This document shows positions 10,853 through 22,543 of a stretch of DNA of 64,000 nt, one piece after another (position 1 is the stretch's first letter; each line of letters begins with the position of its first letter). Under the pieces are notes generated by a model, which ran no database searches, was not told the DNA's origin, and was given only the letters and a program-made list of their open reading frames with translations. The position numbers and the translations under genes are program-made. The stretch comes from Leucosporidium creatinivorum (lineage: Eukaryota; Basidiomycota; Microbotryomycetes; Leucosporidiales; Leucosporidiaceae). Location of the stretch: positions 1,005,923 to 1,069,922 of the forward strand of contig BCKL01000003.1 in assembly GCA_001600635.1 (NCBI GenBank), read 5' to 3'.

Positions 10853-12344
10853 ATGTCTGCTTTCCACTCCAACCCTTTCGCCGCCCTCGGTGGTCAGTCC
10901 TGCTCCCTTACAGCTTTGAACGAAGGAGAGAGCTTCCATAGCGGTCTTAGGCGCTCGGGAGCTCGTCCTAATGGCTCAAAGCTAAGTAGGGCCATCGCAG
11001 TACATTGTAAGCTGACCTATACATATCACACTACAGACGAGGACGACCAGCCCAAGGTCCAGCAGCAGCAGAAGGCCACCCCCGCTGCCGCCGCCGCCCC
11101 CAAGGCCGCTGCTCCTCGCACCATCCCTGGCGCTCGCCCCGCCAAGAAGGCTGCTCAGGACGTCGAGGTGAACGCTGAGGTTCCCGCCGCTGGAGAGGGC
11201 AAGGAGGACCGTGGTGAGTTGCAGTCGCCGAACCAGCCGACCCTTCAAGTTTTTCGCTCGATGGATGGCCAGTGCTGCGTCTGAGGGTTACAGCAAAGCA
11301 GGGGAGGGTGCAGAGGGTGCATGGGGATGGATTGCATCAACCTATGGCGTCGTAATGGTCCTACAGCGCTGACGTTCCCTTCGGCATTTTTTCCCCCTTC
11401 CCCACCCTCCCTCACCTTCCCATCTCGGTCGTGTGCTTTCGCATGTAGCCAAGTCGTTCGGCGGCCGTGGAGGAGCCCGCGGTGGACGCGGTGCCGGACG
11501 CGGTGGACGCGGTGGAGCCAACCCCCGCTCCAACGGAGGTACCTACCTCGGAGGTGACCGCCCCCGTCGCGAGAACGGCGGAGGACGCCCCTTCGACCGC
11601 CAGTCCCAGACTGGCCACAAGTGCGTTACAGCTGGACACGGGACGAGGTCCAATTGCAGGAGTACGGGGTAGCTGACGCGTCGCGTTTCGTAGGGACTCG
11701 GACAAGGCTGAGGCCCAGGGATGGGGAGCCGACGAGGGCAAGAAGGAGCTCGAGGCTGAGGTCGAGGGCGAGAAGGATGCCAAGACCGAGGCTGCCGATG
11801 GCACCGCCACCCCCGCCAAGGGCGCTTCCACCCCCCGCGTCGTCGAGGAGGAGGAGGACAACACCCAGACCTACGAGCAGTACCTCGCCGAGCAGGCCGC
11901 CAAGAAGCTCAACATCTCCCTCCCCGAGGCTCGCGCCGCCAACGATGGCGCCGAGGATGCCAAGTGGGCTGCCGTCCCCGTCGTCAAGAAGGGCGACCAG
12001 GAGGTCGAGTCGTGGCTCGCCACCAAGGTGAGCTCGGCGATAGTAGTTTCGCTTCGCTTCGGTCGCTGACGCAGCCTCTTTCGTTCGAGCAGGAGAAGAA
12101 GGTTGCCGCCAAGAAGGAGAAGGCTGCCAAGCAGGTCCTCGAGACCGACTTCTCGTTCAAGGCTCCCGCTCGCGAGGACAAGCCCCAGCGCACTCAGCGC
12201 GAGGGAGGAGGACGCGGACGTGGAGCCCGTGGAGGAGCTCGTGGTGGAGCCCGTGGTGGAGCTACCCGTGGTGCTCCCCGCGCCCCCAAGGCCGCCGCCC
12301 CCGCCGTCAACTTGGCCGACAACTCGGCCTTCCCCTCCCTTTAA
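10853..12344 (+). CDS. STM1: Stm1/SERBP1-like ribosome-binding, RGG-rich protein
   Basis: This protein belongs to the hyaluronan/mRNA-binding (HABP4_PAI-RBP1) family that clamps idle 80S ribosomes and aids translation recovery. Five exons (10853-10892, 11037-11213, 11449-11620, 11694-12027, 12093-12344) join to 324 residues. The start MSAFHSNPFAALG is followed by an Ala/Pro/Gln-rich part, a first RGG block (GGRGGARGGRGAGRGGRGG), PFDRQSQTGHKDSDKAEAQG, then TYEQYLAEQAAKKL and ETDFSFKAP. A second RGG block sits near the C-terminus. PFDR-x-S-x-T is a family signature. Strong codon bias (C/G third positions) fits high expression. Introns are long near the start (144 and 235 nt), as often seen in ribosome-linked fungal genes. 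Confidence 0.9.
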
Positions 12345-12876
12345 AGCGTTCCCTTCGCTTTGAGGCGTCGACTTTGAACCTTCAAATATCGACAACTCTT
12401 ACACCTCCCCTCCCATCTCCTTTTTCGACGTCGCGGCTACCACCCTCCCATCTCCAAACCGCCGACCTCTCGCCGAACTCCCCTCTCTCTCCGCCGTTCC
12501 ATATTTCCCTCTCGCAGCCCCTCCTCCCTCTCTCAAAAACTCCGACTTACTCCTCCTCCATCCTTACGGTCGATAAAGCCTTCTTTCCATCCCTTTCCCT
12601 CTCTTCTCTCGCTCTCTCCCCAAGCCAACTCAGTGCGAACAAGCTCGGCGGATCTCAAGAGTGATGAACAGGGCGGGAATAGTGATGAGTCGGAAGTGTG
12701 TAGTTCTAGCAAGAGGAAATCTCACGCATGGGGTCAATGTGAAGCCAAAAACACACACATTACACATTCTTCCGTCGTTCGGAGTTCGACTGCGAAAGAG
12801 AGCGAGCGAGCGCCGGCTTTCGCTCCTTGCCTTCTCGCGTCTCGCCTCGTTCTGGCTGCTCCTGGTTCTCAACGAC
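12345..12876. other. Intergenic region with a long pyrimidine-rich tract
   Basis: Bases of roughly 12380-12620 are overwhelmingly C and T on the plus strand, with repeated ccctcccatctcc and ctctctc runs. This may be the 3' UTR of the Stm1-like gene, a core promoter for the next gene, or both. No ORF here is credible. Confidence 0.45.
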
Positions 12877-13476
12877 ATGTCATCAAAGGTTCGACCCCGT
12901 TCTCGATCCACAAGCTGCTGCATCTAGTTCCAGCAACTCAAAAGGAACGTTCGCCTTCGCCGAGCAAAGCGAGGCGCTCTCGCTCGTCGTCAAAGTGGCA
13001 TCAAGCCTCCTGCCGCTCCCTCGGGACCGGCTGCTGTTGGATCCGCTGCCTGGCGTGCGGAGCGTGCTGCTGCTGCCGAGTCTACGCCTTCGCCTACCGG
13101 CGAGCGCCCCCGCTTCGCCCTCCAGCCCCGAACCGCCTCCGCCTCTTCGCCTCCCCCCGCTCCTCCTGCCGCCGAGGCTCGCCCTAGTGGGCCCCCCGTC
13201 ATTGCTGGTGCTGGAGGAGCCAAGCCCACTTGGCGCGAGAGGGAAGCAGCTCGCAAGGCCGCCGAGGAGGCTGGAGAGGTCGCCCCTGCCGCCGCTGCTA
13301 GCACTCCCGCTGCTGCTCCTGCAGGTCCCCCAAGGGTGGGAGGCGGCACCTGGTCGTCGCGTCGTGCTGCTGGTGAGTTGTTGATCCCATCTCAGACCCT
13401 TCGCTCGCATGCTGACTCGTCTTCTCGTCGCGAAGAAGGCCAGCCGAGCGCCGAGCCGAGCGAAGATTGTCCATGA
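12877..13476 (+). CDS. Uncertain short Ala/Pro-rich protein with translation-factor-like tail
   Basis: An open frame from about 12928 to 13373 reads as a basic start (QLKRNVRLRRAKRGALARR) and then low-complexity Ala/Pro sequence. It has RPRFALQPRTASA and KPTWREREAARKAAEEAGE segments. The second resembles C-terminal tails of fungal eIF3a, and the first resembles eIF4B-type linkers, but neither is diagnostic. A gtgagt donor lies at about 13374. No in-frame ATG exists in the main exon. A start MSSK at 12877 would need an intron of only 39-45 nt, shorter than the other introns. The end depends on which acceptor is used (stop near 13476 or 13511). It could be a real small gene or a decayed copy. 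Function unknown. Confidence 0.35.
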
Positions 13477-13569
13477 GCTCAAGTGCAAGGAAGCAACTAC
13501 AACATCTCTGATGACCGAAAAAAAACTACTGAAACTGATGCTACTCCAACTTGACACTCAGATACCTCG

Positions 13570-16500
13570 TCACTGATCCCCGTGCCCTCCCTCTGTCGAG
13601 CGCCGACGACGACCCCCGTCGAGCGATTCGAGCGACCTACGACCAGCGCCCGGCGAGGGAGATGAGGGAGCCGAGTTGTCCTCTGGATGAGGTGAGAGGG
13701 TAGAGCCTCGGCGAGTAGGGCTACCGAAGATCGAGTCGGCAGGAGGAGAGGAGCTGCCGCTGGCGAAGCTGGTGTCCAGCGAGAGGGAAGGCCGGGTACG
13801 GGGGCGGCGTCGTTCCTGCTCGGTCTCTTCGTCTTCCGCTTCGTCGACGACATTAATCTCCGGCACTCCGACTCCAAAGGACGACTGCCGAGCTTCTTGA
13901 TGACGAGTGAGGAATCGGCGCCGAAGGACGAACGTCTTGAGTCGATTGCGAACGCTGTCGCTGTTGACGCGGGCGGCGACTCGCTTCATCCTGTCTCGTC
14001 GTTCGATGAGCTCGTCGATTCTATGCGTGAGAGATGGTCAGCGGGCGCCGAGCAGGAGTGTAGACTCTAGCTCACCGAAGCGCCTTCTCGTCGTCGATGA
14101 GTTTGTAGTGCGCGAGCAGCACCAGCATGCTCGAGAATGAGATCCCTCGAGGGTTCGACTCGGCCTCGATCATGGCCTCATGGTAGAGGTGGTTGTACAG
14201 GCGTTTCCGCTCGCGAACTTCGGCGGGGTCGATAGCGTTGAGGGCGCGCGCGAGCTTGAAGAGGTCCACCGATTCGGCTTGGCGAGCCTTGTACTCTTGC
14301 TGCTGGTCGTCGAAGGGGTATTTGGTGTCGGTGTCGGTGTCCAGCGAGACGGCCGAGTAGAGGGGGATATCCGACCTGGCCGCCTGTTGCAGCGCCGAGA
14401 CGGACCATTCGGCGCGGAAGATCTTGACCTCGAAGATGCCGGAGAGACGCTGTACAGGCGTGCGAATGATCAGCCAGGAGTCGCACGGAGTCGTCGGAGA
14501 GGGGAGACGCACCCCAAAGAACTTGACGACGTCTTTGCGCTGCAAGTAGCCCGTGCGCTGGTGGTCGAACTCGGCCCATGTCTTCTTGAACGACCGCATC
14601 TGCTCCCTGTTGATGTTGATGACCCTCCCGTACGACTGGAAGACGTAAGAGAAGTTCTCGATGACCGCTCCGAGAATCAGGTTGGCCATGAGGTACATGC
14701 TGAGGACGTTCCACGAGATGAAGAGGAAGAACTGCGAGCACCGAGGTCAGCAACCGCTGCTTACGACGAGGGAGAACTGCCTACAGCCCATCCTGCGCTT
14801 CCACAATCCGAGAAGAGGTAGTTGGCCGACTCAGTGCAGTCGGGGAACTCGACCGTGTAGTTGTGCATGTACTGAGGGCGCGAGTGGGAAGGTCAGCGCC
14901 TGTTCGAGCAAGTCGGCGAATCGAACTCACCTCGTTCCAGCCCTCTCTACAAAGGACGAGAAGCGTCAGCATGGGTGCATAGCAAGGCAGTGACGAAAAG
15001 CACTCACCCCGTGCTCTGCAGTGCGAGAAGAACGAGCGCCTTGAAGAAGGATGAGTAGTTCGAGTTGGTAGACGCGGCCGAACCCCATTTCGTAAGCCCG
15101 AAGACCTCCATGTAGAAGATGGCATAGGCAAGGAAGAGGACGAGCCACAAGGCGAAGATGTTCATGATTGCTGCGAAGCGAGAGCGAGTCAGCGATGCGC
15201 CGAGTCAGCGATGCGCCGAGGTCAACGCCGACGCTGCCGCTCAACCCACCTGGAAGACTCGCGCTGGAGGCGGGCACGACGAGATCAGCTGGAATTCTAC
15301 GCTGGCTTACAGACGATCAAACACTCACGCGGCCGTCTTGAAGAGCTGATTGAGCTGGTTGTTCTTCTGCACGAGCTTGAAGGCGATTGAGACGAGAAAG
15401 AGCTTTTGTAGCTGTACGGCGGCCTGGTTCTGGGTGCCGAGAAGGATGGGAATGGTGGTGGCGAAGGTACCCGCGACGACGAAGAGGTCGTAGAGGTTCC
15501 AGCCGTTTTGGCTGTAGCTCGACCAGCCGAGACCGGCCGACCGCACGAGAATGTCGAGGAGGTAGATGAGGGTAAAGAGGAGGAAGATGAAGTCTGTAGC
15601 GGAGTAGGTCAGGAAGGAGAACAATCGAGCGCTAAAGAAACGCAAGACTCACTGCGAACGGTGTCGGCCCAAGCAGGATTGGTCGTCGCTTGGGTCATGA
15701 GGATGACGACGTGAACGCAGTAAAGCCCAGTCATCGCTCGTGACCACCAGCCGTGCTTCTGTACCGCTCGGTCGAAGCACCAAGCTCTTAGAGCTGAGTT
15801 AGGCGAGGCGTCAGCGGTTGAGTCTGAAGGCCGAGATGCATCGCGCTCACTCGAAGTCGGCCGCCGCTTCGGTCGCTTGGCAGGTCGTTGACGAGTGATG
15901 AGACGACGTAGATCGATCCACTGGCGCTGCTCGGTCGTGAGGAGGGACATGCCCGAGCGCCGAGTGAAGTTGGCGATGATGACCGAGATGAAGAGGGTGA
16001 GACTGTGGGAGGGCGGAGATTAGTGAGAGAAAAAAGGTAAGGAGAAGGCCAAACGCACATGAAGACGGCGCCGAGCAAGTTGTAGCCGACGAAGAACAAG
16101 GCGTTCCACTGCGAGGCGTACTCTTGAGGCTGCTGGTTCCGCCCTGTGATCTGCATCACCGACTCCATCACGTCGATCCACCCCTCGAGCGAGATGATCT
16201 CGAACAAGATGAGAAGCGAATCCTTGAACGAATCGAACGACCAAGTTGCGGGGTTGGCCCACACGCGAGGCTGGACGAAGGACCAGTCCGAGACGGCCTC
16301 CGAGACGAACTCGCCCGCGCATTCCGCCATGTTGCTGACCGACGAGTCGTTGCAGAAGTAGAGGAGGCCGGTGAAGATGTTCTGGCCCCATACGGCGAAG
16401 GGGATGATGTAGAGGATGGCGAGGACCGAGGCGTCGAGGATCTGCTCGGCGCCGACGATAAGGACCTGCGACGTAGCGAGTCAATTTGTAGAGTGTCAAT

Positions 16501-19500
16501 TTGTGGCCGGGGAACGCCTCAGAAGCGAAGGGGGACTCACATTATAGAAGGTCGCCTGCATCGTCGGCCACAAGTTGATCAAGCGTAGGGCTCGGAAGGC
16601 CTTGAGCGCTCGAGTGAAGCGGTTGATGCCGGTACCGTCGACGAGAGCGGTCACGACGTTGACGATGAGGGTGAGGAGGATGAAAAAGTCGAGAGCGTTC
16701 CAGATGGATAAGAGGTAGGCGTTGGGCGAGAAGACGAAGCCGTCGGCGATGACCTTGATGGCGAACTCGAGCACGAAGATCAAGCCGAGCGCCGACTCGA
16801 CTATGGTGTACCAGGTGAAGATGACGGCGCCGTGGTCGAGGTAGTAGTTGAGACGGTAGAGTGGAGTGGCGATGGCGGCGATGACGATGGAGCCGATGAT
16901 GGCGAGGAGGACGAGAACCCGGAAGGCGAGCTTGTAACCCTTGACCGCAGGACGGCCCTTGAGGCGCTCCTCGCCGTACGCCGGGTCGACAAACTTCTGA
17001 CAAAGTCGTCTGACGGGGTTGGTCTGCTTGATGAACCACAGCGAGCGGTCGTAGCTCGGGTGAGCGGCGATGAAGTCGGCGAGTTGAGCTCGGCGTTCGT
17101 TGGCCTCGCGCTCCGCTTGCTCGAGCTCTCGACCGGCACTCGGGCTCGCGGGGAAGATGTTACTAGAGGCGGGATGAATAGTAAGCACGAGGGGCCGTCT
17201 GAGAGACCTCGAAGACCCACCCTTGGTACACAGGTTGATCGGTCGGCGAGGCGAGATCGTCCATTGCGAGAGTCTCTTGTCTCGTCCCCAGTCGGAACGT
17301 CTGGCGCACCTTATTGAGGAAGGACGAGGTAGTTGGTGACTCCTCCACCTGAGATACGAGGTCAGCATTCACTCAATCAGGCGCGCCGACTCTGCTCACC
17401 TTCGGCTCGGCCGGGCGATGGGTCATGTAGTCACTGACGACAGCCTTCTTCGTCGGCGTCACCAAGCTCAAAGGGATGACATTGACCTTGCCTTCCTTCG
17501 GTGTCGCCTTGGTGTAATTGTAGGGGTTGATCTTGCCTCGGAACCATGAGATCGCGACGGTCTGCGGCTCGACTCGCTTGCCGAAGGCCTCGATCTGGTG
17601 CTTGCGCTTGAGCTCCTCGGCGACGGCGAAGGACTCGTTGATAACGGCGACGAAGAGGTTGATGAGGATGACTGTGGAAGCGGAAGGTCAGCGAGCCGGT
17701 CGGCGATGCCGGCGAGGGCGTGACCTACAGTAGCCGAACAGCAGCCATCCAGCAAGGAAGCCTGCGGCGATGACGATCTGCACTTGGCCAGTCTCCGACT
17801 CCAAGACATTGTTGACGACGTCTGTCCAGTTCTCGGACGAGAGAATCTGTCGACGGCGAGGAGTCAGCTCCGAGCCGAGCAGACTCTGAGGCAGCGAGCT
17901 GACCTGATACACTGATAGGAACGTGTTGTAGATCTGGAAGAAGTTCATGGAGGTCGTGTCGGAGCTCTCGGCGTCGGGAACGCCACGGAAGAGTTGAACG
18001 GCCTGCGCGAGAGGAAGATCAGCTCGGCTTCGGAAGCGAGGAGAATCAACAGGACGTACGATGAGAGAGGCGAAAAAGGTCATGGCCAGTAGGAATAGAA
18101 TCATGTTGAGGAGACCGGTGATGGTCCCCATGATTTGGACCTGCAGAGTAGAGCGAGGTCAGTTCAGCGCATGTCGTCCAGCACCGAGCGTCGACTCACG
18201 AGCAACCTCTTCATTCGCGGGATGGCAATGACGACGCGGTAGAACCTAGCAATCTGGAAGATAGTGAACCAAGGGTAGGCTGCCGAGTTGTGGATGCCGG
18301 GGATTTGAATGAGGGTGGTCATGATGCAGAGGCCGAGGTCGGCGATGTTGCGGCTCTCTCTGAACATGGAGCGCCAGTCACTGCCGACAGGAGAGCAGGT
18401 GAGCTTACGTCTTCAGCTCGGACTCGAAGCGGACAACTCACGGCAACGCTGCGAAAGCTCGGATGACAATCTCGACATCGAAGGCGATGGTGAAGTACAG
18501 CTCGATGATGTCGAGCGTGTCGATCTTCTGTTGAGGCATGTCGTACTGCTTTGACGCTTGCAGCGCAATGGAGACGAGTGCGAGCGCGACCCAGACGAGT
18601 TGAGTCGCCTCGTATGCTCGGCGGACGAGGGAGGTAGTTCGGGTGAGGCCTCGCGGAGGAGCATAAGAGGCGTCGTTGAGTGCTTCGATCGAGGGGTGGA
18701 CCCTGTGCTCGAGAAAACGTCAGCATCGAGCTATATGGGCGAGTGAAGCAAGGCAACGAACGTCGTGGAGGAGAAAGCCGAGTGCTTCGTCTCGTCCATG
18801 ATATCTCCGAAAGTACTCGTGATGACGGCGACGAACATGTTGATGAGCCACTGCGGAGCGGGAGAGATGTCAGCGGTGAAAAGAGTGCGATGTGCTCGGA
18901 GGGACAGGTTCAACTCACGTAGTTGAGGATGATCAGGCCGACGATGAAGAACAAGCACGAGACGAAGAAGTCGGCGTCCATCATATCGTACATGACTCCC
19001 GTCCACGTGTTGGCTTTGTAGTAGTTGAGATCAGCGAATGCTGGGCTTTCTCGCCTCCTTCACCGCTTCGAAACTCACCAGATGCGACAATGACGACCTG
19101 AAAGAGGGCAGCAAAGACGTTGTCGAAGCTCATGGCTCCGTTGCCCGGATTTTGAGTTTCCTGCGCTCGGATGGGCGAGTCAGCTCTTACTCAAGCTCTC
19201 GGCGAACTCAACTCACGATGCAGATGCTCGGCGCAGGGCAAAGGAAGCCCTTGGCCGCCTCCTCCGTCGATTGACCAGTTCCAGAAAGGATGTAGCCCAT
19301 TTCGGTTCCGTTGGCGAGCGTGTACCCGCCGCACTGCTGCGAGAAGGTGACGTTGTCGAGAGCGCCGGTCGGGTCTGTCGAGGCGTGGGTCAGCAGGCGG
19401 CTCGCGGAGACGGGGAGCTGGATCTGAACGTACCGATCCACATGCAGGTGCGCCGATAGGATCCTTGGAAGGCTTGAACGCCGATGATGCTGCGAGGCGG

Positions 19501-22017
19501 AGGAGCAAGGTCAGCGCCGAGCAGCGCAGGAAGGCCGCGACTAAGCTCACCTGAACATGGCCATGGCGAAAGCGACGAAGAGAGCCACGTTGACGAGCTG
19601 AGGTGAAGCGCGTTTGAGGGATTGGAGGATCGTCTGGAGAGCGAAAGTCAGCTTGCAGCCTGCCGAGCGAGAGAGCGACAGCAACTCACGCTCGTTCCGG
19701 TCGTCACAGCGAGCAGCCTCATACTCCTGATCGTGCTCAATCCCCTGAAGATCCACCAATTCCCGCCTCCGCCTCCCTCACTGCCCTCGACTCCGCAAAC
19801 GGCGAGGACGAACGAGATCCAAAAGCTGAGCACAGCGACGAGGTCGATGCGATTCCACGAGTGCCTCAAAAAGGCCTGTTGGTAGGTCTGACGCTGTTTG
19901 CGAAGCGAATAGACGAAGGGCGTCGAGGACTTGTTGAAGGTCGAAGTAGGGGTTGGGAGAAGAGCGGTAGGTGCTGATCCGCCGGCGATGGCGTTGGCGG
20001 CGACGGTAGCTGGAGCGAGACCGAGACCGAGGCCTACGCGTAGTGCGCCGCTCGAAGGGATGAGGTTGGTGGTCGAGGAGAAGTTGGGAGTGCGAGAGGA
20101 TGGAAAGGAAGGAGGGTAGGTGGGGTAGCTGCTTGTCTTGATGGGAGAGCCGCCAGGTAGCTTGGAGCGGATCTGCTGGGAGATCGAGTCCAGAGAGATG
20201 GAGGAAGGGAGCGAGCCCTGCTGCTGCTGAGATGGAGGAACCGGGCTGAAGCGAGTGCCGATGACTCCGGCGCTGCTCGGTCGTCGATCCTTGGGCGTCG
20301 AGTTGCCGCTGCCATGGGGGCTGGTGGGGACCGGAGGGTTGTAGTAGAAGCCGGTGACGATAATGCGAGCGACGATTTCAACAGTGAAGGCGATGAAGAT
20401 GCCGAAAAGGGTGTAGTCCTCCCACGAGTGGAAGTAGCCCTTTGTCGGTCGGGGGTGAGTGTGGACCGACGGGGCGGATTGGATGGTGAAAACGACGACG
20501 GAAAGGAGGATGAGGACCAGGATGAGAGGTTCGGTGCCGCTGTGAGATCGGGCGAGTCAGCTCGGCGTTCAAGTTGAAGCGGTGTCGCTCGAAGCAAGAT
20601 GCTAAGAAAGCGCGAGTACTTACTACCAGGTCAGTAGCCTGGCGCAGGCTATTCGAAGCTTGTTCTCGGGTCCGAAAATCCCCAGCGTCTTTCCCCTCAG
20701 CGTCCTGTATGCCCGCTCGTACTCGGCCCTCATCGCCTCGTCGTCATCTTCGTCGTCTTGCTCGCCATCCTCGACCACACCTTCCTCTCCGTCATCTTGA
20801 TCTGCGATCCTCTGATGGGAATGCCTCCGTATAGGCTGAACGCCGTCGACCTCTTCTGTCAAAACCTCGGGAGCGACGCCCGTGAGATTGACGACTCGCA
20901 AGCTCACGCGGCGGAGCCCACGTGCTGCTACTCCCAGAGTGGAGCGTCGACCGAGTGCCGCGCCTTTGGGATAGGCGTTGGAGGAAGCTCGGCGCTCACG
21001 CGTCGGGGAGGTCGAGGTTCCGTCGGCGGCAGGAGATGGGCTCAGCCGGGAAGAAGGAGTAGGAGAAGAAAGGAAGGTTGGTCTTCGTGTGATCTGGGGT
21101 GAAGTTGAAGGCTGCAGTGGCGAACGAGCTTCGAACTCCTCCTGATCCTCGTGGAAGGCGGCTGGACGGCGAGTGAACTGGCCATCCTCGTCCGAGTCGG
21201 ACGAGTAGGTCGTATCGCGATTGGTGGTGCCCGAGGCGATGGAGAAGGGAAGCGAGTCGACGCGGGAGAGAGTGAAGGCGGGCGGAGGGTTCGGCCGAGA
21301 GCCGAGCGAGTAGTGAGGGTCGAAGATGCTCTGCTGGGAGTGACGGGACCCGCTTGCTGCTGGTGGATGGGATTGTAGTGGATCCGATGGAGGCCTATCG
21401 AGGGTGACGCCTGCCCTCGTCTCTTCCCGCACCGACCGACGAGGAGGGGTCGCAGGCAGAGGCCGAATGATGGTCTCGGCGCTCAAGGACCTACTCCTAT
21501 CTGCTCCCCACCCTACATCCACCCCTTCTGATCCTCGAGCTGGAGATGCCGGCGAAGCGTGTCCTCCCCAGCCTTGCCTAGCTCGTCGGCGCGCCTCCTG
21601 CTCGCTCGAGCCCAGCGACGCCTGGTCCGCATCTCCTGCTGCTGCCGAACTGCCCGCCTCCCGCTCATTCCCTCCACCTGAGCTCGATCTTGATCTCCTT
21701 CGATGCAACCTCGCAGCTTGGCCGTCTTGCTGCAGAGGGTTCGCTGCGATTGCGGTGTCGAGAAAGGGCGTAGGCGACGAGTTTCGGCGCCGAGCGGTAG
21801 TGATGGCAATGTCGCCACCCGAGTCGTCTCTTAGGTGCCGAGGAAAGGATGTCGTGGTCGGCGAAGGTGAAGCGAGGTACTGGTCGTAAATCGGACTCAA
21901 GGACGAGGCGGACGAGAGGCGTGACTGAGCTTCTGTTGGCGAATGCGGGAAGAGGGAAGTGGCTGTAGTAGGTGTCGGCGGTTCCCCTTCTGTACCGGAC
22001 TCTTGCCGCTCAGCCAT
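13570..22017 (-). CDS. CCH1: Cch1 voltage-gated calcium channel, pore-forming subunit
   Basis: This is the high-affinity calcium channel of the plasma membrane, partner of Mid1, used for store refilling and stress survival. A long first exon (20625-22017) encodes a Ser/Pro-rich cytosolic N-terminus. Four ion-transport repeats follow. Repeat I S1 is [18 protein letters not shown] and its S4 has [13 protein letters not shown]. Repeat III S4 is [15 protein letters not shown]. The selectivity-filter positions read N (19009-19011), E (17832-17834), E (16184-16186) and E (14943-14945), the NEEE pattern known for fungal Cch1. The C-terminus has an EF-hand-like segment ([20 protein letters not shown]) and a Ser/Arg-rich tail ending at 13570. 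More than twenty introns interrupt it. The start is the first methionine of the long exon. It is tail-to-tail with the uncertain gene at 12.9 kb. Confidence 0.93.
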
Positions 22018-22543
22018 CCTTTGGTGAAATCAAGCAGGAAGACGTCGAAGGGAAAGAGACGTTTGGCGCGGGCGCCAGCACCAAGGCGCCCAGCTCGCAG
22101 CTGTAGAGTTCCAAGTCGGAATGTTACAGGGGGTAGACAGAGCTCTCAAGATTCCGAGAGCTACAGCTGCTCGTTTCGGTCTATGCTCGCTCACCTTGAC
22201 TCCTTAAAGCAGCTCGGCTCGACCTCCGAGAAGCGCGCCGCCTCTCTCTTTCCGACGTCGACTTGCTCGTTACTTCGCCTCAGCTCTCAGCTCTCGTACA
22301 GCTTGTCTAGTCAACTCAACAAGCTATCCAGTACCGTACATAGTAAGCAGGACTCTCCAGTCATTCCTAGTCGCCTCCATGCGGTCCGCAACGCGGAGGC
22401 CTCGTCGCTGCCTACTCAACGAGGTGCAAGACTGTGGGCCTGAGGTTGCACCCCTACAGGGCTGTGTACTTTCGTTACTCCTGCTCCACCTACTAACAGC
22501 TATACTCCTTTAGCCTAGCAGCCGGACCCGACCGTCGACCTTC
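22018..22543. promoter_or_regulatory. Divergent region, CCH1 and aspartyl aminopeptidase
   Basis: This is 526 bp between two opposing starts. No ORF or named site is convincing. It presumably contains both promoters and leaders. Confidence 0.4.

Noticed and set aside
12888-12912. ggttcgacc run resembling a tRNA T-arm
   Set aside because: No matching A-box or acceptor stem can be built around it.
14180-14821. 213-codon plus-strand frame opposite CCH1
   Set aside because: It runs across CCH1 exons and introns alike and reflects coding bias on the other strand.
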